DNA from: Candidatus Cryptobacteroides intestinigallinarum
GTDB taxonomy: Bacteria > Bacteroidota > Bacteroidia > Bacteroidales > UBA932
Direction of reading: 5' to 3'
Assembly: GCA_017694785.1 (NCBI GenBank)
Contig: JADIMK010000010.1
Coordinates: forward strand, 1 to 64,000
Length of the DNA stretch: 64,000 nucleotides
Shown: one piece after another, positions 39,975 through 50,259 of the stretch
Position numbering within the stretch: the first letter of the stretch is position 1
Layout of the letters: each line of letters opens with the position of its first letter
Notes under the pieces: model-generated
The model's input: only the letters and a program-made list of their open reading frames with translations
Told to the model about the DNA's origin: nothing
Databases searched by the model: none
Position numbers and translations under genes: made by a program

Positions 39975-41087
39975 ATGGATACAATTCAGACAGGAAGAAT
40001 AGTATTTCTGGATTACCTGAGGTTTTTAGCGTGCTTCATGGTAATCCTGGTACATTGCATAGAACCGTTTTATCTCGGAGGAGAAGGGACTCAGGTGAAG
40101 AATCTATCAGATGCCGCCTGGGTGACATTCCTTGATTCAGCGCTCAGGGCAGCGGTGCCGCTTTTTGTCATGGCATCAAGTTATCTGCTGTTTCCTCTGA
40201 AATACGATACGTCCACATTCTTCCGCAAACGTTTTGTGCGGGTGTTCATTCCTCTTCTTGTCTGGATCCTTCTGTATGCTCTGATTCCGTATTATGGTTC
40301 GTCAGACGGATTTTCCAGGGCAGAGAACCTCAAGGGCCTGCTTGTGAACTTCAATTTCCATGCAGGACACCTTTGGTTCCTCTATATGCTGCTCGGAGTC
40401 TATCTTGTGATGCCTCTTCTCTCCCCATGGATCGAGAAAGTCTCCAGAAGGGGAGAGGAGGCTTTCCTGGCTCTCTGGGGCTTCACTACCCTTATACCGT
40501 TCTTCAGACAGCTGGCAGTATATCTCACAGGCTCAGATGCATTGTGGGGCGAGGCAAGCTGGAATGAGTTCGGCGCATTGTATTATGTCAGCGGTTTCAT
40601 CGGTTATGTGGTCCTCGGCCACTACATAAGGACATACCTGGGTGACTGGTCTTGGGAAAAGACACTTGCCGTAGCTCTCCCTGTGTGGGCAGCCGGTTAT
40701 GCTGTCACTGCCGGATGGTTCTGGGGCATGATGCCGAAGGACTTCCCTGTCTCAGGTCCGATAGACATTGCCGTCTATCTTGAGACAAGCTGGGTGTTCA
40801 CAGCGACCGGAGTCGCCATGACGTCATTTGCATATTTCATGATCATAAAGAAGCTTACATCAGACGGCCGGGTGTACAGACATCTTATACTGCCTGTCTC
40901 AAAAGTGAGCTACGGTGTGTATCTCATGCACATGTTCATACTGGTGTTCTTCAACCAGATCGTATCGGCATGGGGATTGTCCACTCCGCTCCATATCCTT
41001 GTGACAGCAGTGCTTACCTTCACCGTGTCATCAGTAGCTGCCAAGGTCCTGTCTCTTGTCCCTGGAAGCCGGTATCTGATCGGCTGA
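39975..41087 (+). CDS. Acyltransferase family 3 (OafA/WecH-like) membrane protein
   Basis: RIVFLDYLRFLACFMVILVHCIEPF, ~10 TM, RFVRVFIPLLVW, AGHLWFLYMLLGVYLVMPLL. Confidence 0.9.
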   Translation: MDTIQTGRIVFLDYLRFLACFMVILVHCIEPFYLGGEGTQVKNLSDAAWVTFLDSALRAAVPLFVMASSYLLFPLKYDTSTFFRKRFVRVFIPLLVWILLYALIPYYGSSDGFSRAENLKGLLVNFNFHAGHLWFLYMLLGVYLVMPLLSPWIEKVSRRGEEAFLALWGFTTLIPFFRQLAVYLTGSDALWGEASWNEFGALYYVSGFIGYVVLGHYIRTYLGDWSWEKTLAVALPVWAAGYAVTAGWFWGMMPKDFPVSGPIDIAVYLETSWVFTATGVAMTSFAYFMIIKKLTSDGRVYRHLILPVSKVSYGVYLMHMFILVFFNQIVSAWGLSTPLHILVTAVLTFTVSSVAAKVLSLVPGSRYLIG

Positions 41088-41144
41088 CGATCGGCTGACC
41101 TCTGTCCGGTACGGCACCGCATATGTACGGTGACTGACAGGATT

Positions 41145-41933
41145 TCAGTTTGTGACTACGCAGCTGAAATATTCCTTGAAGAGCTTTTCTGCCCGCTGAA
41201 GCTGTTCTTTGGTGTTCAGCGGTACATTCTTGAGCTTGTATTCCTGCCCCAGGGCTTCGTATTTGTTGATTCCGAGCGTATGGTATGGGAGGATCTCAAC
41301 CTTCTGGATCATGCTGTAGCCGTTGTCCTGGCCTGCGGATTCCTCTGCTCCTGAATTTCTGTCTGCAGAAGTAGCAAGGTTGCCGAAATGTTCCCCAAGA
41401 GCCCGGATGTCTTCCTCATAGTCGCTGTATCCAGGCACAAGGACATATCTCAGCCAGAACGGTTTCCCATGTTCCTGAAGCCATGCCGCTGTCCTCAGGG
41501 TCTGGCTGTTGCTCCTTCCGGTAAGCGCCTCGTGTCTCTGCGGATTGAATTCCTTTACATCAAGGAGTACCAGATCCGTAAGGCTCAGAAGTTTTTCAAC
41601 ATCACTGTTCCAGATGCCTCCGTTCGAGTCTAGGCAAACGTTGATCCCGTTTTCATGCAGCTGCTCGACAAGAGGTATGAGGGCCTTTGTCTGCAGTGTC
41701 GGTTCTCCTCCGGAGAATGTAACGCCTCCGCGTTTCCCGAAGAAAGGCTTCTGTCTTATGGCCATCTGCAGTATTTCGGTGATGTCAGTCTCTGTACCTC
41801 CTTCATAAGGTATAGTGTCTGGATTGGCGCAGTAGAGGCATCTGAAAGGGCAGCCCTGTAAAAAAACGACGAGCCGGAGTCCCGGCCCATCGTAAGTTCC
41901 CATCGATTCGTATGAATGTACTTTGAGTGTCAT
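41145..41933 (-). CDS. pflA: Pyruvate formate-lyase-activating enzyme (radical SAM)
   Basis: GPGLRLVVFLQGCPFRCLYCANPDT with CxxxCxxC; GGVTFSGGEPTLQ; adjacent to pflB. Confidence 0.95.
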   Translation of the reverse strand: MTLKVHSYESMGTYDGPGLRLVVFLQGCPFRCLYCANPDTIPYEGGTETDITEILQMAIRQKPFFGKRGGVTFSGGEPTLQTKALIPLVEQLHENGINVCLDSNGGIWNSDVEKLLSLTDLVLLDVKEFNPQRHEALTGRSNSQTLRTAAWLQEHGKPFWLRYVLVPGYSDYEEDIRALGEHFGNLATSADRNSGAEESAGQDNGYSMIQKVEILPYHTLGINKYEALGQEYKLKNVPLNTKEQLQRAEKLFKEYFSCVVTN

Positions 41934-41937
41934 GGAA

Positions 41938-44166
41938 TTACATGCTCTGGTGGAAGGTACGTGCTATCACTTCAAGCTGGTGTTCTCTGCTGAGCTTGGT
42001 GAAGTTTACGGCATATCCGGATACCCTGATTGTAAGCTGAGGGTATTTCTCAGGATGCTCCATCGCATCTTCCAGCATTTCCCTGTTGAGGACGTTCACA
42101 TTCAGATGGTGGGCACCTTTTGTAAAGTATCCGTCCATCATGGTCACAAGATTCTCGATTCTCTCGGTATCTGTAGGACCGAGGGATTTCGGTACAATTG
42201 AGAATGTGTTGCTGATGCCGTCCATCGCATCATGGTAGTCGAGCTTGGCGACTGAGCTGAGGGAAGCGATCGCACCGTGGCAGTCGCGTCCGTGCATAGG
42301 GTTTGCACCCGGAGCGAAAGCGACACCCTTGGCTCTGCCGTCTGGTGTAGCTCCTGTCTTCTTGCCGTACATCACATTTGAGGTGATTGTAAGGAGAGAA
42401 AGGGTAGGTTTTGCATTCTTGTAGACAGGAAGCTTGCTGAGCTCGTTGCTGAAGAAATGCACGAGATCCACAGCTATGGAGTCCACCTTGTCGTCATCGT
42501 TGCCGAAGCAAGGATATTCACCCTGTATGTCGAACCCGTCGGTGAGACCGTCGGCATTGCGGTGGGCAGTGACCTTTGCATATTTGATTGCGGAGAGCGA
42601 GTCTGCTGCAATCGAAAGTCCGGCTACTCCGTATGCAAGATTGATCTCAGGATCAGTGTCGATGAATGCCATCTGTGAACGCTCATAGTCATACTTGTCA
42701 TGCATGTAGTGTATGATGTTCATGGCTTCGTTGTAGACCCTTGCCACCTGATGAAGGACTTTCTTGTAGTTGCTTACCACTTCTTCGAAATCAAGCACAT
42801 CGCTCTTGAGCGGCTCTATGCCTTCAACCATGAGTGTGCCTGTGTTTTCACAGCGTCCTCCGTTGATGGCCAGCAGGAGAGCCTTGGCAAGGTTGGCACG
42901 GGCTCCGAAGAACTGTATTGCCTTTCCTATAGCCTGATATGATACGCAGCAGGCGATGCCGTAGTCATCACAGCTGCGCACATGACGCATAAGGTCATCG
43001 TTTTCGTACTGGATGGAGCTTGTGTCTACAGATACCTTTGCGCAGAACTCCTTGAAGCCTTCCGGAAGCTCCGGACTCCAGAGCACCGTCATGTTAGGTT
43101 CCGGGGCAGGCCCGAGGTTGTAGAGCGTCTGAAGGAAGCGGAATGAAGTCTTTGTCACCTTCACTTTCCCGTCATTGAACCTTCCTCCCAGAGACTCGGT
43201 CACCCATGTAGGGTCGCCTGCGAATATCTCGTTGTAAGACTGCATCCTCAAGTGTCTTACCATCCTGAGTTTCATCACGAACTGGTCAATCAGCTCCTGT
43301 GCATAGCTTTCATCAATATTTCCGTGGTCGAGATCGTACTGGATGTATATGTCAAGGAATGACGATACGTTTCCGAGCGACATTGCTGCTCCGTCCTGCT
43401 CCTTTACTGCAGCAAGATAAGCCATATATACCCACTGTACTGCTTCGCGGGCATTCATAGCGGGTCTTGAAAGATCAAGTTCGTAGAAGCTTCCCATTGT
43501 CTTGATCTCTTCCAGTGCTCTGATCTGCTCTGAAACCTCCTCGCGGAGCCTTATCCTTGCATCGGTCATAGGGCCGGTGAGATTGTGCAGATCTTCTTTC
43601 TTGGCTTCAATGAGCCTGTCCGCGCCATAGAGGGCAAGCCTTCTGTAGTCGCCTATGATACGTCCCCTGGAGTAGTTGTCAGGAAGACCTGTCAGGAAGC
43701 CCAGAGAGCGGAATCTCCTGATTTCTTCTGTATATACGTCGAATACTCCATCATTATGCGTCTTGCGGTAGTGTGTGAATATCTCCTTGACCTTCGGATC
43801 AAGCTCAACACCGTTTTCACGGCAGGCTTTCTCAACTACCTTGTAACCGCCGAACGGTTTGATGGCTCTCTTGAGAAGTTCATCCGTCTGGAGGCCGACG
43901 ATAAGTTCACAATCCTTGTCGATATATCCGGCTTTGTGGGAGGTGATTGTTGATATGGTCTTCGCGTCGATAGAGCGTATGCCGTTGTTCTTCCTTTCCT
44001 CTTCAAGGGCGACGAGACATTCGTTCCACAGCTTCTTTGTCCTTTCTGAAGGTCCTTTCAGGAAAGACGCATCGCCAGTGTATGGCGTAATGTTCCTGTG
44101 GACGAAGTCCGATACATCGATCTTGCGGCTCCAGTTGCCGTCTTTGAATTTTTCTTTGATTTCCAT
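41938..44166 (-). CDS. pflB: Formate C-acetyltransferase (pyruvate formate-lyase)
   Basis: [14 protein letters not shown] (catalytic Cys-Cys) and C-terminal glycyl-radical motif [14 protein letters not shown]. Confidence 0.97.
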   Translation of the reverse strand: MEIKEKFKDGNWSRKIDVSDFVHRNITPYTGDASFLKGPSERTKKLWNECLVALEEERKNNGIRSIDAKTISTITSHKAGYIDKDCELIVGLQTDELLKRAIKPFGGYKVVEKACRENGVELDPKVKEIFTHYRKTHNDGVFDVYTEEIRRFRSLGFLTGLPDNYSRGRIIGDYRRLALYGADRLIEAKKEDLHNLTGPMTDARIRLREEVSEQIRALEEIKTMGSFYELDLSRPAMNAREAVQWVYMAYLAAVKEQDGAAMSLGNVSSFLDIYIQYDLDHGNIDESYAQELIDQFVMKLRMVRHLRMQSYNEIFAGDPTWVTESLGGRFNDGKVKVTKTSFRFLQTLYNLGPAPEPNMTVLWSPELPEGFKEFCAKVSVDTSSIQYENDDLMRHVRSCDDYGIACCVSYQAIGKAIQFFGARANLAKALLLAINGGRCENTGTLMVEGIEPLKSDVLDFEEVVSNYKKVLHQVARVYNEAMNIIHYMHDKYDYERSQMAFIDTDPEINLAYGVAGLSIAADSLSAIKYAKVTAHRNADGLTDGFDIQGEYPCFGNDDDKVDSIAVDLVHFFSNELSKLPVYKNAKPTLSLLTITSNVMYGKKTGATPDGRAKGVAFAPGANPMHGRDCHGAIASLSSVAKLDYHDAMDGISNTFSIVPKSLGPTDTERIENLVTMMDGYFTKGAHHLNVNVLNREMLEDAMEHPEKYPQLTIRVSGYAVNFTKLSREHQLEVIARTFHQSM

Positions 44167-44202
44167 AAACCGTCAGTTATTGTTTCCTCGTTATTGAGCA
44201 GG

Positions 44203-44210
44203 CAAAGATA
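44203..44210 (-). promoter_or_regulatory. Candidate -7 promoter element (TATCTTTG) for pflBA
   Basis: Minus strand TTATCTTTGCC about 37 nt upstream of the pflB ATG. Confidence 0.45.
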
Positions 44211-44327
44211 ATCTGATATATTTAATAATTCAATTTTATTTTCTGCTCCGGAGACTGTCCCGGATTTCTGACGGCAATTGTATTTTCCGGCCTGGAGAGT
44301 CCTCCAGACCGGATTTGACAAGGCGTC

Positions 44328-44657
44328 CTACTGGCCGTCTTCCTCTATGGCCATCTTATTCGCAATCACTTCATATATCTGTCTCTCAGTGCCGTCGCCT
44401 GCAGTGTACTTCGAGCTTCTCAGCCTGCCGCAGACATAGACTGGAGTACCTTTCCCTATCCTGCTGAAGTCCGGCATGTTCTTTCCGGACCATGCGACTA
44501 TGTTGTGCCATGTCGTCTCCACAACACCTTCTCCGTCTTTGCTTTTGTACATGAAGTTGGTCGCCAGGGAAAATCTTGCGACCTGGCTGTTGCCTACATT
44601 CGAGATGCGAACATTCCCCACATTCCCTCTCAATTCGATTCTGTTCAGTTGTTCCAT
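44328..44657 (-). CDS. ssb: Single-stranded DNA-binding protein
   Basis: MEQLNRIELRGNVGNVRISNVGNSQVARFSLATNFMYKSKDGEGVVETTWHNIVAW...GTPVYVCGRLRSSKYTAGDG. Confidence 0.93.
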   Translation of the reverse strand: MEQLNRIELRGNVGNVRISNVGNSQVARFSLATNFMYKSKDGEGVVETTWHNIVAWSGKNMPDFSRIGKGTPVYVCGRLRSSKYTAGDGTERQIYEVIANKMAIEEDGQ

Positions 44658-44724
44658 AATCAGTGAAATTTTGTTATTCCATCCTATATTGTGCGCACCC
44701 GGACGGTATGGGCAAAGTAAAGCA

Positions 44725-44773
44725 AAATAACCGGACCAGCATCGGTATTTGCCGGATGCCATGTCGGTTATTT
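44725..44773 (+). other. Long imperfect inverted repeat followed by T-rich tract
   Basis: AAATAACCG...CGGTTATTT 9-bp arms enclosing GCATCGG/CCGGATGC; followed by CTGTTTTTTGTGCTTTTTT. Confidence 0.55.
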
Positions 44774-45024
44774 CTGTTTTTTGTGCTTTTTTCTTTTTTA
44801 TATGAATCAGGCTTTGCGTGTGTTAAACCAAGTGAAGACCAGTGTCGGACAGGGTTAAGCAAAGACTTGACTGGCAAAAAGAGAAGAATATTTAAAAAAG
44901 AGAAAAAGTATGCCTGAATCCGCCACATTGATTTGCCGGTGTCGCATCAATTCGTCACATTTGAAGCGACCAATAAGTCCCTACTGACTATAATAATAGT
45001 CTCTAAGGTTATAATCACGACTCT

Positions 45025-45510
45025 ATGGACTATAATAAAGAAGAACGCAGGTATTCAGTCTGTCTGGAATGCGGAGATGAGATCCATTACGGAAGACAGG
45101 ACAGGAAGTTCTGTTGTGAAGCCTGCAAGAACCGCTACAACAATAGGAAGACCAGGAGCAGCCGCAATACGAGACTTCGGGTGATGAACGCCCTTGACCG
45201 CAACTACCGGCTCCTGGACAGGCTCCTGAAGCTCGGCATGGATTCCCTCGACCTTGTGGAGCTGAGGCACATGGGCTTTGAGCCTTCCTATGTCACGTCA
45301 TACAGGAGGCTGCGCTGCCATGATGAATTCTGCTGCTTCGACATAAGATTCATAATGACAGCAACAAAGATATGTTCTCTGTCCAGGCTCCAGTCCCCGT
45401 TCTATAAGTCTGCGATGTCCGACGGAGCATCCTCCTGCCGCAGTAATGCCGGGGTGGAGAACCCCGGATCTGTGAAAAAATCCGTAAATTCGCACTCTGA
45501 TGACAAATGA
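45025..45510 (+). CDS. Small zinc-ribbon protein, uncharacterised
   Basis: CLECGDEIHYGRQDRKFCCEACKNRYNNRKTRSSRNTRLRVMNALDRNYRLLDRLL: CxxC...CxxxC zinc ribbon; ATGA overlap with next gene. Confidence 0.7.
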   Translation: MDYNKEERRYSVCLECGDEIHYGRQDRKFCCEACKNRYNNRKTRSSRNTRLRVMNALDRNYRLLDRLLKLGMDSLDLVELRHMGFEPSYVTSYRRLRCHDEFCCFDIRFIMTATKICSLSRLQSPFYKSAMSDGASSCRSNAGVENPGSVKKSVNSHSDDK

Positions 45511-47693
45511 CCATCGAGAAAGAGATGGAGGAAAAGGAAGACGTAAATAAATTTTTGAAGAAAAAGGGAAAAGATATGGACAAGGAAAATATAATAGAAA
45601 ATGAAAACTGTCGGCAGACAATTGGAAATGAAAACGGCCTGCAGACAGGGGAGAACCCTCTGCTGACGGAGTCTCCGTATCCTTTCGGGGCACCGCAGTT
45701 CGACAAGATACGCAACAGCGACTATCTGCCTGCCTTTGAAGAAGGGATAAGGGAGGCCAAGGCTGAGATTGATGCCATAGCAGGAAATCCTGCCGAGCCT
45801 GATTTTTCAAATACAATAGAGGCTCTTGAGTTCAGCGGAAGGAAGCTGGACCAGGTCTCGGACATATTCTTCAATATCCTTGAGGCAGACACAGATGACG
45901 AAAAGCAGGAGATCGCCGAGAAGGTGTCCCCGATGCTCACGGAATACTCCATGTATGTGTCAATGAATGAGAAACTTTTCAAAAGGGTCAGCTATGTCTA
46001 CGGGATGAAAGACTCTCTCGGGCTTTCTTCTGATGCGAAGAAGCTTCTTGAAGATACCTACAGGTCCTTTGTGCGCAACGGTGCAGCCCTTGAAGGTGCC
46101 GACAGGGAAGAATTTGCCAGATGCGTTGAGCAGCTGTCTCTGCTTTCCCTGCAGTTCGGGAAGAATGTCCTTGCAAGCTCGAACTCATTCAGCTTGCATG
46201 TCGAGAATGAAGCTGACCTTGACGGACTTCCTCAGTATGTGCGTGATATGGGTGCTGCTTCTGCTGCCGAGAAAGGTCTTGTCGGATGGGTATATACCCT
46301 GGAGTATCCGAGCTACAGTCCTTTCATGAAGTTCAGCCGCTGCAGGGAGCTCCGCCGGAAGATGTACATGGCGAGGAGCACAAGGGCTTACGGAGGTGAA
46401 TTCGGCAATGAAGGCATTGTCGGGGATATCGTGGCCCTCCGTCTCAAGAAGGCCAGGCTCCTGGGCTATAAGACATATGCGGAATATGCTCTGGAGGAAA
46501 GGATGGCCCGTACACCGGAGAAAGTGTCTTCTTTTCTGACTGATATGCTTGTCAAGACCTTGCCTTTCGCAAGAAAAGACGTTGATGATGTACTTGGCTA
46601 TGCCCGTCGCAACGGCTTTGAAGGAGAGGTGCTGGAGCCATGGGATTTCTCCTACTGGGCTGAACGCTACCAGGAGGCTGAATATTCTCTCAATGAGGAG
46701 CAGCTGAAGCCATATTTCAGGCTTGAGGACTGCATTTCAGCTGTATTCGGACTGGCCGGAAGGCTTTATGGGCTACGTTTCGATGAAAGGAAAGATATCC
46801 CGGTATATCACAAGGATGTGAAGGTCTATGACGTGACCGATGCTTCAGGACGCCACATGGCTCTTTTCTATGCCGATTTCTTCCCTCGTCCGTCAAAACG
46901 GGACGGTGCTTGGATGACAGAGTTCCGTGGACAGAGCATCATAGACGGTGTCGAGCATCGTCCGTTCATAAGCATAGTAACGAATTTCACCAAACCGTCG
47001 GCTTCTGCCCCTTCTCTGCTTACCCATGGTGAGTTTACTACTTTCCTGCACGAGTTCGGGCATGCGCTGCACGGTATACTTGCAGAGGGCCGTTATCCTT
47101 CCCTTACCGGTACAAATGTCGAAAGGGATTTTGTGGAGCTGCCGTCCCAGATCATGGAGAACTGGGCATGCGAGCCGGAATACCTTGACTCCTTTGCAAA
47201 GGACTACAGGACAGGCGAAGTGATTCCTGACGAACTTGTCAAGAGGATAGTGAGGGCGCAGAATTATCTTGCCGGCTATCAGCAGGTGCGCCAGCTTCAG
47301 TTCGGCATACTGGACATGGCCTGGCATACCCTCAGGGATGAGGCCGAATGCAGAGAAGCCGGTAAATCTGTCGAAGAGTTCGAAAAGAAGGCCCTTGCCG
47401 GATCTGAGGTGCTTCCTCATGCGGAAGGTACCGTGATCTCGACATCCTTCGGACATATATTCTCTGGCGGATATGCGGCAGGATATTATTCTTACAAGTG
47501 GGCGGAAGTGCTTGAGGCAGATGCGTTTTCTCTATTCAAGGAGAACGGGATATTCGACCGCGCTACAGCGGAGTCATTCCGCAGCAACATACTTTCCAGA
47601 GGAGGTTCGGAAGATCCGGACGTGCTGTACAGGAATTTCCGCGGCCGGGATCCTCAGCCTGATGCCCTCATGAAGAAGCTGGGTCTTATCTGA
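45507..47693 (+). CDS. M3 family oligopeptidase (Dcp/OpdA-like)
   Basis: HEFGHALHGIL (HExxH-type), NPLLTESPYPFGAPQFDKIRNSDYLPAFEEGIREAKAEIDAI. Confidence 0.95.
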   Translation: MTIEKEMEEKEDVNKFLKKKGKDMDKENIIENENCRQTIGNENGLQTGENPLLTESPYPFGAPQFDKIRNSDYLPAFEEGIREAKAEIDAIAGNPAEPDFSNTIEALEFSGRKLDQVSDIFFNILEADTDDEKQEIAEKVSPMLTEYSMYVSMNEKLFKRVSYVYGMKDSLGLSSDAKKLLEDTYRSFVRNGAALEGADREEFARCVEQLSLLSLQFGKNVLASSNSFSLHVENEADLDGLPQYVRDMGAASAAEKGLVGWVYTLEYPSYSPFMKFSRCRELRRKMYMARSTRAYGGEFGNEGIVGDIVALRLKKARLLGYKTYAEYALEERMARTPEKVSSFLTDMLVKTLPFARKDVDDVLGYARRNGFEGEVLEPWDFSYWAERYQEAEYSLNEEQLKPYFRLEDCISAVFGLAGRLYGLRFDERKDIPVYHKDVKVYDVTDASGRHMALFYADFFPRPSKRDGAWMTEFRGQSIIDGVEHRPFISIVTNFTKPSASAPSLLTHGEFTTFLHEFGHALHGILAEGRYPSLTGTNVERDFVELPSQIMENWACEPEYLDSFAKDYRTGEVIPDELVKRIVRAQNYLAGYQQVRQLQFGILDMAWHTLRDEAECREAGKSVEEFEKKALAGSEVLPHAEGTVISTSFGHIFSGGYAAGYYSYKWAEVLEADAFSLFKENGIFDRATAESFRSNILSRGGSEDPDVLYRNFRGRDPQPDALMKKLGLI

Positions 47694-48984
47694 GCTGCTT
47701 CTTGTCTGGATCTCTGAAAAGCAGAGCGAACAGTATTGCGACTACGAGGGCGTAGCCCGCGAAGATGTACCAGACCGTGCTCCAGTCCCCGACTGTGTAG
47801 ATGGTCCCGTTGACTTCTGCTGAATGTGTGAAGCTGTTCACGACGGCCTGTGCTCCGATCATTCCTATCGATGCACCTACTCCGTTGGTCATCAGCATAA
47901 AGAGTCCCTGTGCACTTGACCGGATGTCTTCAGTTGTCTTCTCGTTGACGAAGAGAGAGCCGGAGATGTTGAAGAAGTCGAATGCCACTCCGTATACCAG
48001 CATGGAGAGGATGAACATCCATACGCCTGATCCAGGATTTCCGATGCCGAAGAGCCCGAATCTGAATACCCAGGCTATCATGGCGATGAGCATCACCTTC
48101 TTGATGCCGAACCTCTTCATGGCAAACGGTATGAGGAGGATGCCGAGGGTCTCTGATACCTGCGATATTGATATGAGCGCATTGGCATTGTCCGCTCCGA
48201 ATGTCCCTGCATATTCAGGTATGGCCTTGAAGCTGGTGATGAACGGATTGGCATATCCGTTGGTTATCTGCAGAGCTACGCCGAGAAGCATCGAGAAAAT
48301 GAAGAATGCCGCCATATTCCTGTCCTTGAAAAGTGTGAAGGCCTTGAGCCCCAGAGAGTCCGCCAGGGTCTTCCTCTCTTGTGATGCTTTTACAGGGCAG
48401 TCAGGAAGGGTGAACGAATAGATCATGAGGACGATGCCTAGTATTCCGGAAGTCAGGAACTGGTTGTATGTGGACTGGAACTGTACTCCGTCCCCGTCTT
48501 TCATGAAATTGACGAAGAGCATGCTGCAGATGAAGCCGATCGTGCCGAATACCCTGATAGGCGGGAAGTCCTTGACGGTGTCGTAGCCGTTGTTTTCAAG
48601 TACCGTGTAGGCCACAGAGTTTGAAAGTGCTATCGTAGGCATGTAGAAGGCTACGCTGAGCGTGTAAAGAGGGAAGATCACACCGAATTCGATGGAGTTT
48701 CCTGCTGTCATGCCGTAATATCCTGCAGCAAGCATGGCTACACCGGCGATGCCGTGGCAGAGCGCGAGTACTTTCTGTGCCGGCATGAGCTTGTCTGCCA
48801 GTATTCCGATGAGAGCAGGCATGAATATCGATACGATTCCCTGCATTGAATAGAACCAGCCGATGTTCTCCGCCAGGCCGGTCTTTGCAAGGTAGTTGCC
48901 CATTGAAGTGAGATATGCTCCCCAGATGGCAAACTGGAGAAAGCTAAGGATGATCAGCCTTGATCGAACAGCTTTGTTTCCCAT
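47686..48984 (-). CDS. Nucleoside:H+ symporter family MFS permease
   Basis: LIILSFLQFAIWGAYLTSMGNYLAKTGLAENIGWFYSMQGIVSIFMPALIGILADK resembles NupG/NHS family. Confidence 0.85.
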   Translation of the reverse strand: MGNKAVRSRLIILSFLQFAIWGAYLTSMGNYLAKTGLAENIGWFYSMQGIVSIFMPALIGILADKLMPAQKVLALCHGIAGVAMLAAGYYGMTAGNSIEFGVIFPLYTLSVAFYMPTIALSNSVAYTVLENNGYDTVKDFPPIRVFGTIGFICSMLFVNFMKDGDGVQFQSTYNQFLTSGILGIVLMIYSFTLPDCPVKASQERKTLADSLGLKAFTLFKDRNMAAFFIFSMLLGVALQITNGYANPFITSFKAIPEYAGTFGADNANALISISQVSETLGILLIPFAMKRFGIKKVMLIAMIAWVFRFGLFGIGNPGSGVWMFILSMLVYGVAFDFFNISGSLFVNEKTTEDIRSSAQGLFMLMTNGVGASIGMIGAQAVVNSFTHSAEVNGTIYTVGDWSTVWYIFAGYALVVAILFALLFRDPDKKQLR

Positions 48985-49043
48985 ATTGTGCTATGATTAT
49001 GTTGTCAGTGCCGTAACAGGCATGTATTCCGCGCTGCGGCATA

Positions 49044-49051
49044 CAAAGATA
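49044..49051 (-). promoter_or_regulatory. Candidate -7 promoter element (TATCTTTG), nucleoside permease side
   Basis: Minus strand TTATCTTTGTATG upstream of the ATG at 48984. Confidence 0.4.
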
Positions 49052-49073
49052 AGAGTATTTCTTCAACTTTTGC

Positions 49074-49081
49074 TATCTTTG
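49074..49081 (+). promoter_or_regulatory. Candidate -7 promoter element (TATCTTTG), tgt side
   Basis: TAnnTTTG match 37 nt upstream of the ATG at 49118; divergent partner of 49044..49051. Confidence 0.45.
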
Positions 49082-49117
49082 AAGTTTGAAAATTTTACTG
49101 TTCAGAATACTCAGGAG

Positions 49118-50248
49118 ATGAAATTCGTAAAGACACATACTGATCCCGGTTCATCAGCCAGGTGCGGTACTATAACCACTGACCATGGCACTATTGAGAC
49201 CCCTATCTTCATGCCTGTAGGCACAGTGGGCTCCGTAAAGGGAATCTATCACCGCGACCTCAAGGAAGACATAAAGGCAGAGATAATACTGGGAAACACT
49301 TATCATCTGTATCTCCGACCGGGCCTTGATATACTCAGGAAGGCCGGAGGACTGCACAAATTCATTTCCTGGGACCGCCCTATCCTGACTGACAGCGGCG
49401 GATTCCAGGTCTTTTCTCTTTCTCCTATACGTAAGCTTACTCCTGACGGCTGTACTTTCCGTTCGCATATAGACGGGTCTAAACATGTGTTTACCCCTGA
49501 GAACAATGTTGACACCCAGCGGATAATAGGTGGCGACATCATCATGGCCCTGGACGAGTGCACCCCGGGGAACGCTTCATACGAGTATGCCCGCAAGTCC
49601 CTGGATCTCACCAAGTCGTGGCTGGAAAGATGTATAGCCCATTTTGACAGTACCGAACCTCTCTACGGATATTCCCAGACATTCTTCCCGATTGTACAGG
49701 GCTGTGTCTATCCTGACCTGAGAAGGGAAGCTGCCGAGCATGCCGCTTCATTTGACAGGGAAGGATATGCCATAGGCGGTCTTTCAGTAGGGGAGACTAC
49801 GGAGCAGATGTACGAGATGCTTGAAGTCGTGTGCCCGATCCTTCCTGATGACAGGCCGAGATACCTGATGGGTGTAGGTACTCCTGCCAATATCCTGGAG
49901 GGAATAGCCCGCGGAGTGGACATGTTCGACTGCGTCATGCCGACGAGAAACGGCCGCAACGGCATGGTATTTACCTGGGACGGCATAATGAACATGAAGA
50001 ACCAGAAATGGGCGGAAGACTTTTCTCCGCTTGACCCGAAAGGCACGTCATTTGTCGACAGGACTTATTCCAAGGCATATCTCAGACATCTTTTCATAGC
50101 AAAGGAAATCTTCGCCGGACAGATCGCAAGTGAACACAACCTTGCATTCTATCTGGACCTTGTGCGAGAAGCCCGCCGTCATATCAAGGCAGGGGACTTC
50201 AGCCGCTGGAAGGACGAGACTGTCAGAAAGGTAATGACAAGACTTTAA
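49118..50248 (+). CDS. tgt: Queuine tRNA-ribosyltransferase
   Basis: IFMPVGTVGSVKGI, LTDSGGFQVFSL, GGDIIMALDECTP, YLMGVGTPANILEGIARGVDMFDCVMPTRNGRNG. Start moved to MKFVKTHTDPGS. Confidence 0.97.
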   Translation: MKFVKTHTDPGSSARCGTITTDHGTIETPIFMPVGTVGSVKGIYHRDLKEDIKAEIILGNTYHLYLRPGLDILRKAGGLHKFISWDRPILTDSGGFQVFSLSPIRKLTPDGCTFRSHIDGSKHVFTPENNVDTQRIIGGDIIMALDECTPGNASYEYARKSLDLTKSWLERCIAHFDSTEPLYGYSQTFFPIVQGCVYPDLRREAAEHAASFDREGYAIGGLSVGETTEQMYEMLEVVCPILPDDRPRYLMGVGTPANILEGIARGVDMFDCVMPTRNGRNGMVFTWDGIMNMKNQKWAEDFSPLDPKGTSFVDRTYSKAYLRHLFIAKEIFAGQIASEHNLAFYLDLVREARRHIKAGDFSRWKDETVRKVMTRL

Positions 50249-50259
50249 ACCGTACGGAT

